Positions 53,007 through 61,562 of a stretch of DNA of 64,000 nt are shown piece after piece. The position numbers were made by a program, and so were the translations under genes. Each line of letters begins with the position of its first letter. Position 1 is the stretch's first letter. The stretch comes from an uncultured Roseicyclus sp. (lineage in GTDB: Bacteria; Pseudomonadota; Alphaproteobacteria; Rhodobacterales; Rhodobacteraceae). The notes beneath the pieces are model-generated. The model had not been told where the DNA came from and did not search any database. It worked only from the letters and a program-made list of their open reading frames with translations. The DNA lies in NCBI GenBank assembly GCA_947494975.1, contig CANLXA010000002.1, positions 434,001-498,000 on the forward strand. Reading direction: 5' to 3'.

Positions 53007-53846
53007 ATGAAAAGAAGCGAATCCTCCCCCGAACGCCGGGCCCGCGGACGGCCGCGGGACTGGGACGACAAAACGGCGCAGAACACGATCAAGTCGCTCG
53101 ACCGAGCGATGGAGGTGCTCGAACATCTGAGTGAGATGCCGGGCGCGACTCTGTCGCAACTGGCCGAGGATCTAGACCAATCGCCTGCAACGCTCTACCG
53201 GGTACTCGTAACGCTGGACGGGCGCGGGATCGTGGAATTCGACGCCCATGCGCAGCATTGGCATATCGGCGCACGGGCCTTCGTGATCGGCGCGCGGTAT
53301 CTGCGGCGGACCTCCCTGGTGGATCGCGCGCGGCCAATCATGCGGCGGTTGATGGAAGTCACGGGGGAGACCGCCAATCTCGGCGTTGCGCGCGACACCA
53401 ACGTTTTGTTCATCAGCCAGGTGGAAACGCATGCGTCCATCCGCGCGTTTTTTCCACCGGGCACGCTGTCGCCCATGCATGCCTCGGGCATCGGCAAGGC
53501 GCTTCTGGCGCAGATGTCCGACGATCGCTTGTCCCGTCTGTTCGCCACGGCCCCGCTGGATCGGTTCACCCGGCGCACCTTGACCGACCCGACATCGCTG
53601 CGCGCCGATCTGGAGGCGACGCGGGAGCGGGGATATTCCATCGATGACGAGGAGAAGAATGAAGGCATGCGCTGCATCGCGGCCCCGGTTTTTGATCTGA
53701 GCGGAGAGGCCGTGGCGGGCATCTCCGTCTCTGGCCCGGTCGGCCGGGTCAGCATCGCGGAAACCGCGCGCCTGGCGGAGGCGGTGATGGAAGCCGCCGA
53801 TGATCTGTCGGCGGCCATGGGCGCCGAGCGGCGCGGCGCGGGTTAG
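53007..53846 (+). CDS. bhcR: IclR-family regulator of the beta-hydroxyaspartate cycle
   Basis: A 279-residue IclR-type regulator. A basic N-terminal tail precedes the winged helix with LSQLAEDLDQSPATLYRVLVTL (about 49-70), followed by the IclR effector domain (GETANLGVARDTNVLFISQVE, SPMHASGIGKALLA, DDEEKNEGMRCIAAPVFD). It is divergent from bhcA, as in Paracoccus, where BhcR binds the intergenic region and responds to glyoxylate. The ATG at 53007 is chosen over an upstream ATG because the latter lies inside an operator-like palindrome. Confidence 0.92.
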   Translation: MKRSESSPERRARGRPRDWDDKTAQNTIKSLDRAMEVLEHLSEMPGATLSQLAEDLDQSPATLYRVLVTLDGRGIVEFDAHAQHWHIGARAFVIGARYLRRTSLVDRARPIMRRLMEVTGETANLGVARDTNVLFISQVETHASIRAFFPPGTLSPMHASGIGKALLAQMSDDRLSRLFATAPLDRFTRRTLTDPTSLRADLEATRERGYSIDDEEKNEGMRCIAAPVFDLSGEAVAGISVSGPVGRVSIAETARLAEAVMEAADDLSAAMGAERRGAG

Positions 53847-54517
53847 CGCATCGGGTAGATCTGGATCGACGGCACGGAGACGTTCGGCGGCTGCTGAAGG
53901 GCAAACATCACCGCACCCGCAATGTCTTCGGGGCGCAGCGCATCGGGTTTCGCCTCATCAAAGAACGGCGTGTCGACCATACCCGGGTTGATATTTGTCA
54001 CGCGCACGCCGCTGTCGGACAATTCGGCGGCGAGGTTATCGGCATAGCCGCGCACGAACCATTTCGTGGCCCCGTAGACCGATCCGGGCAGGGTTGCGTG
54101 GCCAGCGCGGGAGCCGGTGAGCAGAAGATGGCCCTTGGAGGCCTTCAGATGCGGGATCGCGAGTTTGGCCGTGACGGTCAGGGCGAAGATGTTGACGTCG
54201 ATCATGGTACGGAAGTTCTCGATATCGCCCTTTTCGGTGCCACTGGCCGAAGCACCCAGGCCCGCATTGGCGAAGACCGCATCGATTTTGCCGAACCGGG
54301 TGGCGGCGGCCTCGAACGCGCCGACCTGCGCATCGACTTCCGTGACATCGCAGGGGATGGCCAGCGCGTGATCCTCCCCCAATTCGGAGACCAGCGTATC
54401 CAGCTTGTCTTCGGACCGCGCGACGAGGGCCACCGAATAGCCGGCCGCAACGGCTGCGCGGGCGGTGGCCGCGCCAATGCCGGAGGACGCGCCGGTGATG
54501 AACAAGGTTTTCGACAT
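53843..54517 (-). CDS. Short-chain dehydrogenase/reductase (YdfG-like)
   Basis: A 224-residue classical SDR. The cofactor motif is TGASSGIG (8-15), NAG lies in the central strand, and the catalytic residues are the Ser of LTGSRAGHA and YGATK. The C-terminal PPNVSVPSIQIYPMR resembles the YdfG/serine 3-dehydrogenase group, which act on 3-hydroxy acids such as malonic semialdehyde or L-allo-threonine. It converges on bhcR with a 4-base overlap of the 3' ends. GGAG precedes the ATG at 54517. Confidence 0.82.
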   Translation of the reverse strand: MSKTLFITGASSGIGAATARAAVAAGYSVALVARSEDKLDTLVSELGEDHALAIPCDVTEVDAQVGAFEAAATRFGKIDAVFANAGLGASASGTEKGDIENFRTMIDVNIFALTVTAKLAIPHLKASKGHLLLTGSRAGHATLPGSVYGATKWFVRGYADNLAAELSDSGVRVTNINPGMVDTPFFDEAKPDALRPEDIAGAVMFALQQPPNVSVPSIQIYPMR

Positions 54518-54722
54518 TGGAAATCTCCGAGTGAGGGAAAGGGATGCGGGGCCACAACGCGATATGGGGGCGATTGGTTCATCGCGATCTTGCCGAGAGG
54601 ACACCAGATCGGTTACACATGCAACCGACCGGCGGCTGTGGCCGACGGTCCCCGCGGGCCGGGCATCTTCCAGCGACGCCAAGGGCACGTAGGCGTCGCT
54701 TCACAAGATGGAGGTTAGGCGC

Positions 54723-55829
54723 ATGGGACCCTTCCCGCATGACGCCCCGAAGGCGGTGATCGACGCAACGAATGTGGCGGGCACGGACGGATTCGAATTC
54801 GTCGAGTTCGCGCATCCCAACCCGGAGGAGCTGGAGAAGCTGTTCCAGGCCATGGGGTATGAGGAGGTTGCGCGCCACAAAAGCCGCGACATCTCGCTCT
54901 ACCGGCAGGGCGATATCAACTATGTCCTCAATCGGGAGCCCGGCACCCATGCCGCGCGGTTTGTGGAAGATCACGGGCCCTGCGCGCCCGCCATGGCGTG
55001 GCGCGTGGTGGATGCGGCCCATGCCCTGAAATGCGCGGTCGATTACGGGGCCGAGGAATATGAAGGCGATGACAAGACGCTCGACGTGCCCGCGGTGATC
55101 GGCATCGGCGGCTCGCTTCTTTATTTCATCGAGACCTATGGCGAAGATGGCAGCCCCTACGCGGCGGAGTTCGACTGGTTGGGCGAGGTGGATCCCAGGC
55201 CCGAAGGCGCGGGGTTCTTCTACCTCGATCACCTGACCCACAACGTGATGCGCGGCAACATGAGCACCTGGTACGATTTCTATGCCAAGGCGTTCAACTT
55301 CAAGGAAATCCGATTCTTCGACATCAAGGGCAAGCAGACCGGCCTGTTTTCCCGGGCGCTCACCTCGCCCTGCGGCAAGATCCGGATCCCGATCAATGAA
55401 TCCGCCGACGAGAATTCGCAGATCGAGGAATATCTGGCCGAATACAAGGGCGAAGGCATTCAGCACATCGCGGTGGCAACCAATGCGATCTACGACAGCG
55501 TCGACCGGATCGCGGCCAACGGGATCGAGTTCATGCCAGCCCCGCCAGACGCCTATTATGCGATGAGCCACAAGCGGGTGCATGGCCATGAGGAGCCGCT
55601 GGACCGGATGAAGCAACACGGCATCCTGATCGATGGCGAGGGGGTTGTGGATGGCGGCGTGACGCGGATCCTGCTTCAGATCTTTTCCAAGACCGTGATC
55701 GGGCCGATCTTCTTCGAGTTCATTCAGCGCAAGGGCGATGACGGGTTCGGGGAGGGCAATTTCAAGGCGCTTTTCGAGAGCATCGAGGAAGACCAGATCC
55801 AGCGCGGGGTGCTGAAGGCCGGTGAATAG
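54723..55829 (+). CDS. hppD: 4-hydroxyphenylpyruvate dioxygenase
   Basis: A 368-residue Fe(II) dioxygenase that converts 4-hydroxyphenylpyruvate to homogentisate in tyrosine catabolism. The iron ligands of the two-His/one-Glu triad are visible: H170 in YLDHLTHNV, H248 in IQHIAVAT and E332 in FFEFIQRKG. The vicinal-oxygen-chelate repeats span about 20-150 and 165-345. GGAGG lies 8 bases before the ATG at 54723. Homogentisate dioxygenase and later enzymes are not adjacent, so this gene is separate from the rest of the pathway. Confidence 0.95.
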   Translation: MGPFPHDAPKAVIDATNVAGTDGFEFVEFAHPNPEELEKLFQAMGYEEVARHKSRDISLYRQGDINYVLNREPGTHAARFVEDHGPCAPAMAWRVVDAAHALKCAVDYGAEEYEGDDKTLDVPAVIGIGGSLLYFIETYGEDGSPYAAEFDWLGEVDPRPEGAGFFYLDHLTHNVMRGNMSTWYDFYAKAFNFKEIRFFDIKGKQTGLFSRALTSPCGKIRIPINESADENSQIEEYLAEYKGEGIQHIAVATNAIYDSVDRIAANGIEFMPAPPDAYYAMSHKRVHGHEEPLDRMKQHGILIDGEGVVDGGVTRILLQIFSKTVIGPIFFEFIQRKGDDGFGEGNFKALFESIEEDQIQRGVLKAGE

Positions 55830-55892
55830 AATGCCGGTGGGCAAGGGGGCGGCGAGATGCGATAACCTCGGCGCTGCCTGCCCCGAAGGCCT

Positions 55893-56795
55893 TTGATGAC
55901 CCGTTTGAACCTCGAACAAATCCGCACGTTTCTGACCGTCGTTCGCCTGGGCGGCGTGCGGAAGGCGGCGACGGGGATGAACCTGACGCAGCCCGCCGTG
56001 ACCACCCGCATCCGCAATCTGGAAGACACGTTGGGATGCGCGTTGTTCGATCGTGAACCGGGCGGCATGAAGCTGACGAAACGGGGCGAGATGCTGCTGG
56101 AATACGCGGCCCAGTTCGAGCAGCTGTCGCAGATGGTGGCCAAGGATGTGATTGATCCCGCGGGGATCGAGGGGCGGCTTCGGTTGGGCGTGGCCGAGAC
56201 CATCGCGCAATGCTGGTTGCCGGACCTGATTTCCGAGATGCACGGGCTCTATCCGCGGCTGCAGATCGAGTTCAACGTCGATATCTCCAGCCATCTGCGG
56301 GAGGCGCTTCTGGCCCGCGAGATTGACCTTGCGGTGCTGCTGGGCCCGATTTCGGATTATTCCATCGACAATGTGGACCTGCCGGGGTTCGAACTGGCCT
56401 GGTATGTGTCCGCCGCGGCGCCGGAGGCGGCGGACGGAATGGCGTATCTGAGCCAGCCGGTCCTGACCTATGCACGCAACACGCGGCCCTATCGGGAGCT
56501 GAAGGAAGCGCTGTTCGCCCGGGTCGGCCCCGGTGTGGCGCTGTTTCCGTGTTCGTCGCTTTCGGCGTGTTTCCGATTGGTCGAGGCGCGCCTGGGCGTT
56601 GCCGCACTGCCCCGTGCGTTGGGCGACGAATACGTTCAGGCCGGGCGGATCCGGGAGTTTGATCCGGGCTGGGTGCCCGACCCGTTGCGGTTCACGGCCT
56701 CCTACCTGGGCGATCCGGGCAGCCAAATGGTTGAAACAGCGGCCAAAACCGCGCAATTGGTGGCGCGGCGATATATGGGTGATAAATATCCGTAA
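55893..56795 (+). CDS. LysR family transcriptional regulator
   Basis: A 300-residue LysR-type regulator. The N-terminal helix-turn-helix is in FLTVVRLGGVRKAATGMNLT followed by QPAVTTRIRNLE (about 11-42). The substrate-binding domain begins near residue 90 (GRLRLGVAETIAQCWLPDLI). It is the gene before the DUF1445-TRAP transporter group, on the same strand with an 80-base gap that contains an AT-rich stretch. It may control that group, since LysR regulators often lie next to their targets, though usually divergently. Confidence 0.88.
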   Translation: MMTRLNLEQIRTFLTVVRLGGVRKAATGMNLTQPAVTTRIRNLEDTLGCALFDREPGGMKLTKRGEMLLEYAAQFEQLSQMVAKDVIDPAGIEGRLRLGVAETIAQCWLPDLISEMHGLYPRLQIEFNVDISSHLREALLAREIDLAVLLGPISDYSIDNVDLPGFELAWYVSAAAPEAADGMAYLSQPVLTYARNTRPYRELKEALFARVGPGVALFPCSSLSACFRLVEARLGVAALPRALGDEYVQAGRIREFDPGWVPDPLRFTASYLGDPGSQMVETAAKTAQLVARRYMGDKYP

Positions 56796-56874
56796 TCGTT
56801 TCTGCCAGAAAAATTGAATTTGATGTTATAACGGCGACCCGCCACCGTGCCTTGGATCAGGCTGGGGTGAGTTT

Positions 56875-57690
56875 TTGGGCGCGCTATACGAACAACTCAG
56901 AAAACGGGATTTGCCGGAAGTCCGCGCGGCCATTCGTGCCGGGCGGTATCACTCGCATACGGCGGGGCTGGGAGCGGGCTATCTGCAGACCAATATCGTG
57001 ATCCTGCCCGAGGCTTATGCGCTGGATTTCATGCGGTTTTGCCAGCGCAATCCGAAGCCCTGCCCACTGACCGGCGTGTCCGATACCGGAAATCCGATGC
57101 TGCATACGATGGGGGCCGATATCGATATCCGCACCGATGTGCCCGCCTACAATATCTATCGTGATGGGCGCTTGGACGGCTCGGCGGACGATCTGCACGA
57201 TCTCTGGCGTCATGATATGGTAACCTTTGCGCTTGGCTGTTCCTTCACGTTCGAGGATGCCTTGCAGCAGGCGGGAATCCCGCTGTGGCATGTGGATCAT
57301 GATACGACGGTGCCCATGTTCCGCTCCAACATCGCGTGCGTTCCGGCTGGTCCGTTTCGATCCCCGATGGTCGTGTCGATGCGCGCGATCGATCCGGGCA
57401 AGATCGACCTGGCCATCGAGATTTCGCACCGCTTCCCGCTGGCCCACGGCTCACCGGTGCATGTCGGCGACCCCTCGGTCCTTGGCATCCGGGACATCAC
57501 CCGCCCCGATTGGGGGGACCCCGCGCCGGTGGAGCATGGCCAAGTGCCGGTGTTCTGGGCCTGCGGCGTCACCCCGCAAGCCGCCATCGCGGCCGCCGCC
57601 CCGCCGATCTGCATCACCCATAAACCCGGCCATATGCTCATCACCGATGTGCCTGACGATGCCGAGTTTCCGATCCTTTCAAACGCTTAG
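56875..57690 (+). CDS. DUF1445 family protein (putative hydro-lyase/D-glutamate cyclase-like)
   Basis: A 271-residue cytoplasmic protein of the DUF1445 family, which includes vertebrate D-glutamate cyclase. Signature segments are RYHSHTAGLGAGYLQTNIVIL (near 25-45), the PCPLTGVSDTG motif, TFALGCSFTFEDAL and ITHKPGHMLITDVPD at the C-terminus. The likely start is TTG at 56875, with GGGGTGAG just upstream. It is followed after 27 bases by a TRAP transporter, so the enzyme probably acts on the imported acid, perhaps a hydroxy or lactam acid; this is inference. Confidence 0.8.
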   Translation: MGALYEQLRKRDLPEVRAAIRAGRYHSHTAGLGAGYLQTNIVILPEAYALDFMRFCQRNPKPCPLTGVSDTGNPMLHTMGADIDIRTDVPAYNIYRDGRLDGSADDLHDLWRHDMVTFALGCSFTFEDALQQAGIPLWHVDHDTTVPMFRSNIACVPAGPFRSPMVVSMRAIDPGKIDLAIEISHRFPLAHGSPVHVGDPSVLGIRDITRPDWGDPAPVEHGQVPVFWACGVTPQAAIAAAAPPICITHKPGHMLITDVPDDAEFPILSNA

Positions 57691-57717
57691 AACAACGATC
57701 CAACAAGGAGAACCACG

Positions 57718-58755
57718 ATGAAACGCACAATCGCAATCCTCGCCGCAACGACGGCCCTGGCCACGCCCGCCCTGGCCGAAGATCTTGCCGTGGTCGGCAG
57801 CTGGTCCAGCCTGCCGCTGCATAATGAATACGAGGCGCCCTATTGGAACGAGGCGCTGCCTGCCGCCTCGGGCGGGGAGATCAACGTGGCGCTGACCACG
57901 CACAACCAGATGAATCTCGGTGTGGGGGACGTGTTTCGCCTGTTGGGGGACGGCGTTTACGATGTGGCGATGACGGTGGCGGATTACGCCGTGGCCGATG
58001 CGCCGGAACTCGAAGGGCTCGACGTGCCGCTGGTCGCGCTGACCGCCGATGAGGCGCTGGCCATGGTCGATGCGGCACGCCCGATGGTGGCCGACATCTA
58101 TCGCGACCGGTTCAACGCGCACCTGCTCGCCATCGCGCCTTATCCGCCGCAGGTTGTGTTCTGTAACGCGGAGGTCACAAGCCTTGCCGATCTGGAGGGC
58201 CTGCAGATCCGCGCCTCGGGCCGGATGACGGCACAATTCCTTGAGGCGCTTGGGGCGGAAGGCGTGAATGTAAGCTTCGGTGAGGTGCCGGGCGCATTGC
58301 AGAACGGCGTCGTCGATTGTGCCGTGACGGGCGCCGGGTCCGGCTATTCCGCCGGATGGTGGGAAGTGTCGACGCATCTTTTGCCGATCCCGTTGGGCGG
58401 ATGGGACAGTGTCGTGACGGCGATGAACCTGGACCGCTGGAACAGCCTGTCGGCGGAGACGCAGGAGTTGATCACCTCCACCATCGCCAGCGAGTTCGAG
58501 GCCCCGGCCTGGGCCAGCGCGCAGGATGCGCTGGTCAACGACATTGCCTGCCTGACCGGCAATGGCGACTGCCCGGCGGGGGAGGCGCGCGACATGGTAT
58601 TGGTCGAGGTTTCCGATGCCGATTTCGAGACGGCGCGCGCGGTGCTGGTTGAAACCGTCCTGCCGGAATGGGCGGAGCGCGCGGGCGACGAATGGGCCAC
58701 GCGCTGGAATGACAGTGTGGGCGCCACGGTCGGCGTCACCATCCCGCTCGAATAA
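57718..58755 (+). CDS. dctP: TRAP transporter substrate-binding protein, DctP family
   Basis: A 345-residue periplasmic binding protein with a signal peptide (MKRTIAILAATTALATPALA, cleavage near residue 20). The DctP fold is shown by WNEALPAASGGEINVAL, RLLGDGVYDVAMTVADYA, the conserved segment around LADLEGLQIRASGRMTAQFL (with the carboxylate-binding Arg) and GEVPGALQNGVVDCAVTG. It delivers an organic acid to the DctQM membrane proteins encoded next. C-terminal Cys residues (DIACLTGNGDC) could form a disulphide. The ligand is unknown. Confidence 0.9.
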   Translation: MKRTIAILAATTALATPALAEDLAVVGSWSSLPLHNEYEAPYWNEALPAASGGEINVALTTHNQMNLGVGDVFRLLGDGVYDVAMTVADYAVADAPELEGLDVPLVALTADEALAMVDAARPMVADIYRDRFNAHLLAIAPYPPQVVFCNAEVTSLADLEGLQIRASGRMTAQFLEALGAEGVNVSFGEVPGALQNGVVDCAVTGAGSGYSAGWWEVSTHLLPIPLGGWDSVVTAMNLDRWNSLSAETQELITSTIASEFEAPAWASAQDALVNDIACLTGNGDCPAGEARDMVLVEVSDADFETARAVLVETVLPEWAERAGDEWATRWNDSVGATVGVTIPLE

Positions 58756-58779
58756 ACTGACTATCGGGGGAGGCCTTTG

Positions 58780-59328
58780 ATGGCGGAGAAGATGTTGGAT
58801 TGGTTGCGGCGGCTCAACCGGGGTGTCGCGGGGGTGGTTGGCGCAGGCCTGCTGCTGATCGCGGGCTTCGTGCTGATCGACATTTTTCTCCGGCAATTGG
58901 GGGCCTCTTTCGGTGGCACGGACGAGATCAGCGGCTATGCCATGGCCATCGCCACGTCATGGGGCATGGGATACGCGCTGATGGAGTTGGGCCATGTGCG
59001 GATCGACCTGATCCGCAACCGGGCGGGGCAGATGGGGCGGTCGCTGTTCGACCTGTTTTCGATGGCTGTTCTGGCCGGGACCGTCACGCTGATCGCCTGG
59101 AAATGTTGGCCGGTTCTGGAGCGGTCTCTTGCCAATTCATCGCGGGCCAACACACCTTTGGAAACGCCGCTGGCCTGGGTGCAGACGCCGTGGATGGCCG
59201 GGTGGATCTGGTTCGCGGTGGTCTCGTGGCTGACCTTCGTGGCCGCGATCCTGCTGGTGGTGAAGCGCGACTTTGACGGGGCTGAGGACGCCATCGGCGT
59301 GGTCGCGGAAGCGGAGGCGCTGGAATGA
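58780..59328 (+). CDS. dctQ: TRAP transporter small permease, DctQ family
   Basis: A 182-residue membrane protein with four predicted helices, the standard DctQ topology: helix 1 at about 17-37, then LGASFGGTDEISGYAMAIATSWGMGYAL, a third helix around LFDLFSMAVLAGTV and a fourth near WFAVVSWLTFVAAILLV. GGGGGAGG lies 6 bases before the ATG at 58780. Its stop overlaps the dctM start by ATGA, which couples the two subunits of the sodium-driven TRAP permease. Confidence 0.88.
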   Translation: MAEKMLDWLRRLNRGVAGVVGAGLLLIAGFVLIDIFLRQLGASFGGTDEISGYAMAIATSWGMGYALMELGHVRIDLIRNRAGQMGRSLFDLFSMAVLAGTVTLIAWKCWPVLERSLANSSRANTPLETPLAWVQTPWMAGWIWFAVVSWLTFVAAILLVVKRDFDGAEDAIGVVAEAEALE

Positions 59329-60608
59329 CCTTCTGGACCACCACCGGCCTTCTGGTCCTGCTGGCGCTGTCGATCCCGGTGGGGATCGTCCTGTTCCTGC
59401 TGGGCTTTGGCATCGACACGTTCTTCAGCCCGTTCCCCCTGATCCGGGGCCTTGGCAACCTGGTCTGGTCGACGTCCAACAATGCCACGCTGATCGCGAT
59501 CCCGTTCTTCGTGCTGCTGGGTGAGATCCTTGTGCGGAGCGGCGTGGCGACGCAGACCTATGCCGCGCTGGACCGCTGGGTCAGCTGGCTACCGGGCGGG
59601 TTAGTGCATGCCAACGTGGCCACGGCCACGATGTTTTCGGCGACCTCCGGCTCGTCAGTGGCAACGGCGGCCACGGTCGCCACGGTGGCCATGCCGCAGG
59701 CGGAAAAGCTGGGATATGACCCCAAGCTCTTTTCCGGCGCCATCGCGGCGGGCGGGACGTTGGGCATCATGATCCCGCCCTCGATCAACCTGATCGTTTA
59801 CGGGTTCCTCACCCAAAGCTCGATCCCCAAGCTGTTTCTGGCGGGGCTTCTGCCCGGCCTTGGCCTTGCGCTTGGCTTCATGGTCATCGTTGCGATCATC
59901 TGCCTGCTGCGCCCGGAACTGGGTGGTGAGCGGCGGGTCTTCCCGTTCCCGCAGATGCTGCGCGCGCTGCTGGCGCTGATCCCGATCATCCTGCTCTTCA
60001 CCATCATCATCGGTACGATCTACAAGGGGTGGGCCACGCCCACGGAGGCGGCGTCGGTGGGGGTGTTCGGCGCGCTTCTGATCGCGTCCATCTTTGGCAC
60101 GATGAACCTGTCGGTGCTGCATCGAAGCCTGCTTGGCACCATCAAGATCACGTCGATGATCATGCTGGTTGTGATCGGCGCATCGTTCCTGAACTTCACG
60201 CTGGCCTCCGCCGGGTTGGGCGCGGAGATCGAGGCGCTTCTGGCGGGCCTTGGCCTGACGCCACTGGGCACGATCCTTGTGGTCGTGTGTATCTACATCG
60301 TGCTCGGGTTCTTCATCGAGACCCTGTCGCTGATGGTGGTGACGATCCCAATCATCGTGCCGCTGGTCGTGGCACAGGGGTTCGATCCGATCTGGTTCGG
60401 CATCCTGATGATCGTGCTGATCGAGATGGCCCTGATCACGCCGCCGGTGGGCCTGAACCTTTACGTGGTGCAGGGCGCCCGGCGATCCGGGCGGATGGGG
60501 GAGGTCATGTTGGGTGTCATCCCGTTTGTGCTGGTGATGCTGGTGATGGTTGCCGCCCTGATCGCCTTCCCGCAGATCGCGCTGTTCCTGCCCAACGCCA
60601 TCGATTGA
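59325..60608 (+). CDS. dctM: TRAP transporter large permease, DctM family
   Basis: A 427-residue integral membrane protein of about twelve helices. The signature of the transport core is HANVATATMFSATSGSSVATAA near residues 85-105, followed by GAIAAGGTLGIMIPPSINLI, and a matching second half with SLMVVTIPIIVPLV and ALITPPVGLNLYVVQG. Together with DctQ and DctP it forms a sodium-coupled organic acid importer. The downstream IclR gene starts after a 110-base promoter region. Confidence 0.92.
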   Translation: MTFWTTTGLLVLLALSIPVGIVLFLLGFGIDTFFSPFPLIRGLGNLVWSTSNNATLIAIPFFVLLGEILVRSGVATQTYAALDRWVSWLPGGLVHANVATATMFSATSGSSVATAATVATVAMPQAEKLGYDPKLFSGAIAAGGTLGIMIPPSINLIVYGFLTQSSIPKLFLAGLLPGLGLALGFMVIVAIICLLRPELGGERRVFPFPQMLRALLALIPIILLFTIIIGTIYKGWATPTEAASVGVFGALLIASIFGTMNLSVLHRSLLGTIKITSMIMLVVIGASFLNFTLASAGLGAEIEALLAGLGLTPLGTILVVVCIYIVLGFFIETLSLMVVTIPIIVPLVVAQGFDPIWFGILMIVLIEMALITPPVGLNLYVVQGARRSGRMGEVMLGVIPFVLVMLVMVAALIAFPQIALFLPNAID

Positions 60609-60682
60609 TCGTTTGGATTTTGGCGGGCTGCCACGGCGCGGCACATTTTTGCTTGCTTTGTCGTGGGATTGTTTCATCATTC

Positions 60683-60695
60683 GAGACTGAGTCTC
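60683..60695. promoter_or_regulatory. Palindrome upstream of the IclR gene
   Basis: GAGAC-TGA-GTCTC, a perfect 5-3-5 inverted repeat 24-36 bases before the IclR-type start codon. The position suits autoregulation by the IclR protein. Confidence 0.45.
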
Positions 60696-60718
60696 ATTGA
60701 GCGAGAAATGCCCTAACC

Positions 60719-61477
60719 ATGCATCTCGAACGTCTGATCGGTCTTCTGGAAATCATCGCGGTCACCGGCCGCCCGGTTTCGGCGGCCGAGGTGCAGAAGG
60801 CAACGGGGCTGCCGAAACCCACCTGCTATCGCCTGATCCAGACGCTGAGTGACCAGAAGCTGATCGACCAGCCGACCGACGATGGGCGTTACGTGATCGG
60901 TGAGCGGCTGATCCGTATCGCGCTCCTGGGGAAATCCGATGTGGATGTCCGCCGCTGCGCTGCGCCGCTTCTGAAAGCGGCGGCAACCAATTACAACGAA
61001 ACGGTTTTTCTGGCCCGGTTCCGCGACAGCAAGGTAGAGATCATCCATGTGGAAACCCCCGATGATCCCGCCCGCGCGTTTATCCATCCCGGGCTGGGGG
61101 AGCGGCCCATGCATGCCTGTTCGTGCTCCAAGGCCATCGCGGCCTTTGCCGAACCGGAGTTTCAGGACAGCATCCTGACCAAGAGCCTGAAGCAATATAC
61201 CGAACACACCAAGATTACCGCCGATCAGCTGCGCGCCGAGTTTGCCGAGATCGTGGAGCGTGGTTTTGCCGATTGCGATCAGGAGATCGACCTTGGCATC
61301 GCCAGCGTCGCCGCGCCGGTTTCCATTGGCAATATCGGCGCGACATTCAGCGTGGGCGCCGTGGGGCCGATCCGCAGGTTCGGCAAGGACTATCGCCAGG
61401 ACATCGGCCGGAAGCTGAAGGACCTGTCCGAAAAGGTCAGCGGCGCGATCCAGCTGTGCAACGTGGCGGAGGTGTGA
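60719..61477 (+). CDS. IclR family transcriptional regulator
   Basis: A 252-residue IclR-type regulator. The winged helix is in the first 65 residues (PVSAAEVQKATGLPKPTCYRLIQTL). The effector domain shows NYNETVFLARFRDSKVEIIHVE, RPMHACSCSKAIAAF with the usual small-residue pocket, and DQEIDLGIASVAAPV. It lies between the TRAP operon and the SBP56 gene, all on the plus strand, and could regulate either side. A short palindrome sits at its promoter. The effector is unknown. Confidence 0.88.
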   Translation: MHLERLIGLLEIIAVTGRPVSAAEVQKATGLPKPTCYRLIQTLSDQKLIDQPTDDGRYVIGERLIRIALLGKSDVDVRRCAAPLLKAAATNYNETVFLARFRDSKVEIIHVETPDDPARAFIHPGLGERPMHACSCSKAIAAFAEPEFQDSILTKSLKQYTEHTKITADQLRAEFAEIVERGFADCDQEIDLGIASVAAPVSIGNIGATFSVGAVGPIRRFGKDYRQDIGRKLKDLSEKVSGAIQLCNVAEV

Positions 61478-61562
61478 GGGCACGTCAGACGAACCGGCCC
61501 GGGAGGGGCCCAAGAACACTGCCCCCGCAAATGGGGTGCCAACATTCAACGGGAGGACCGAT

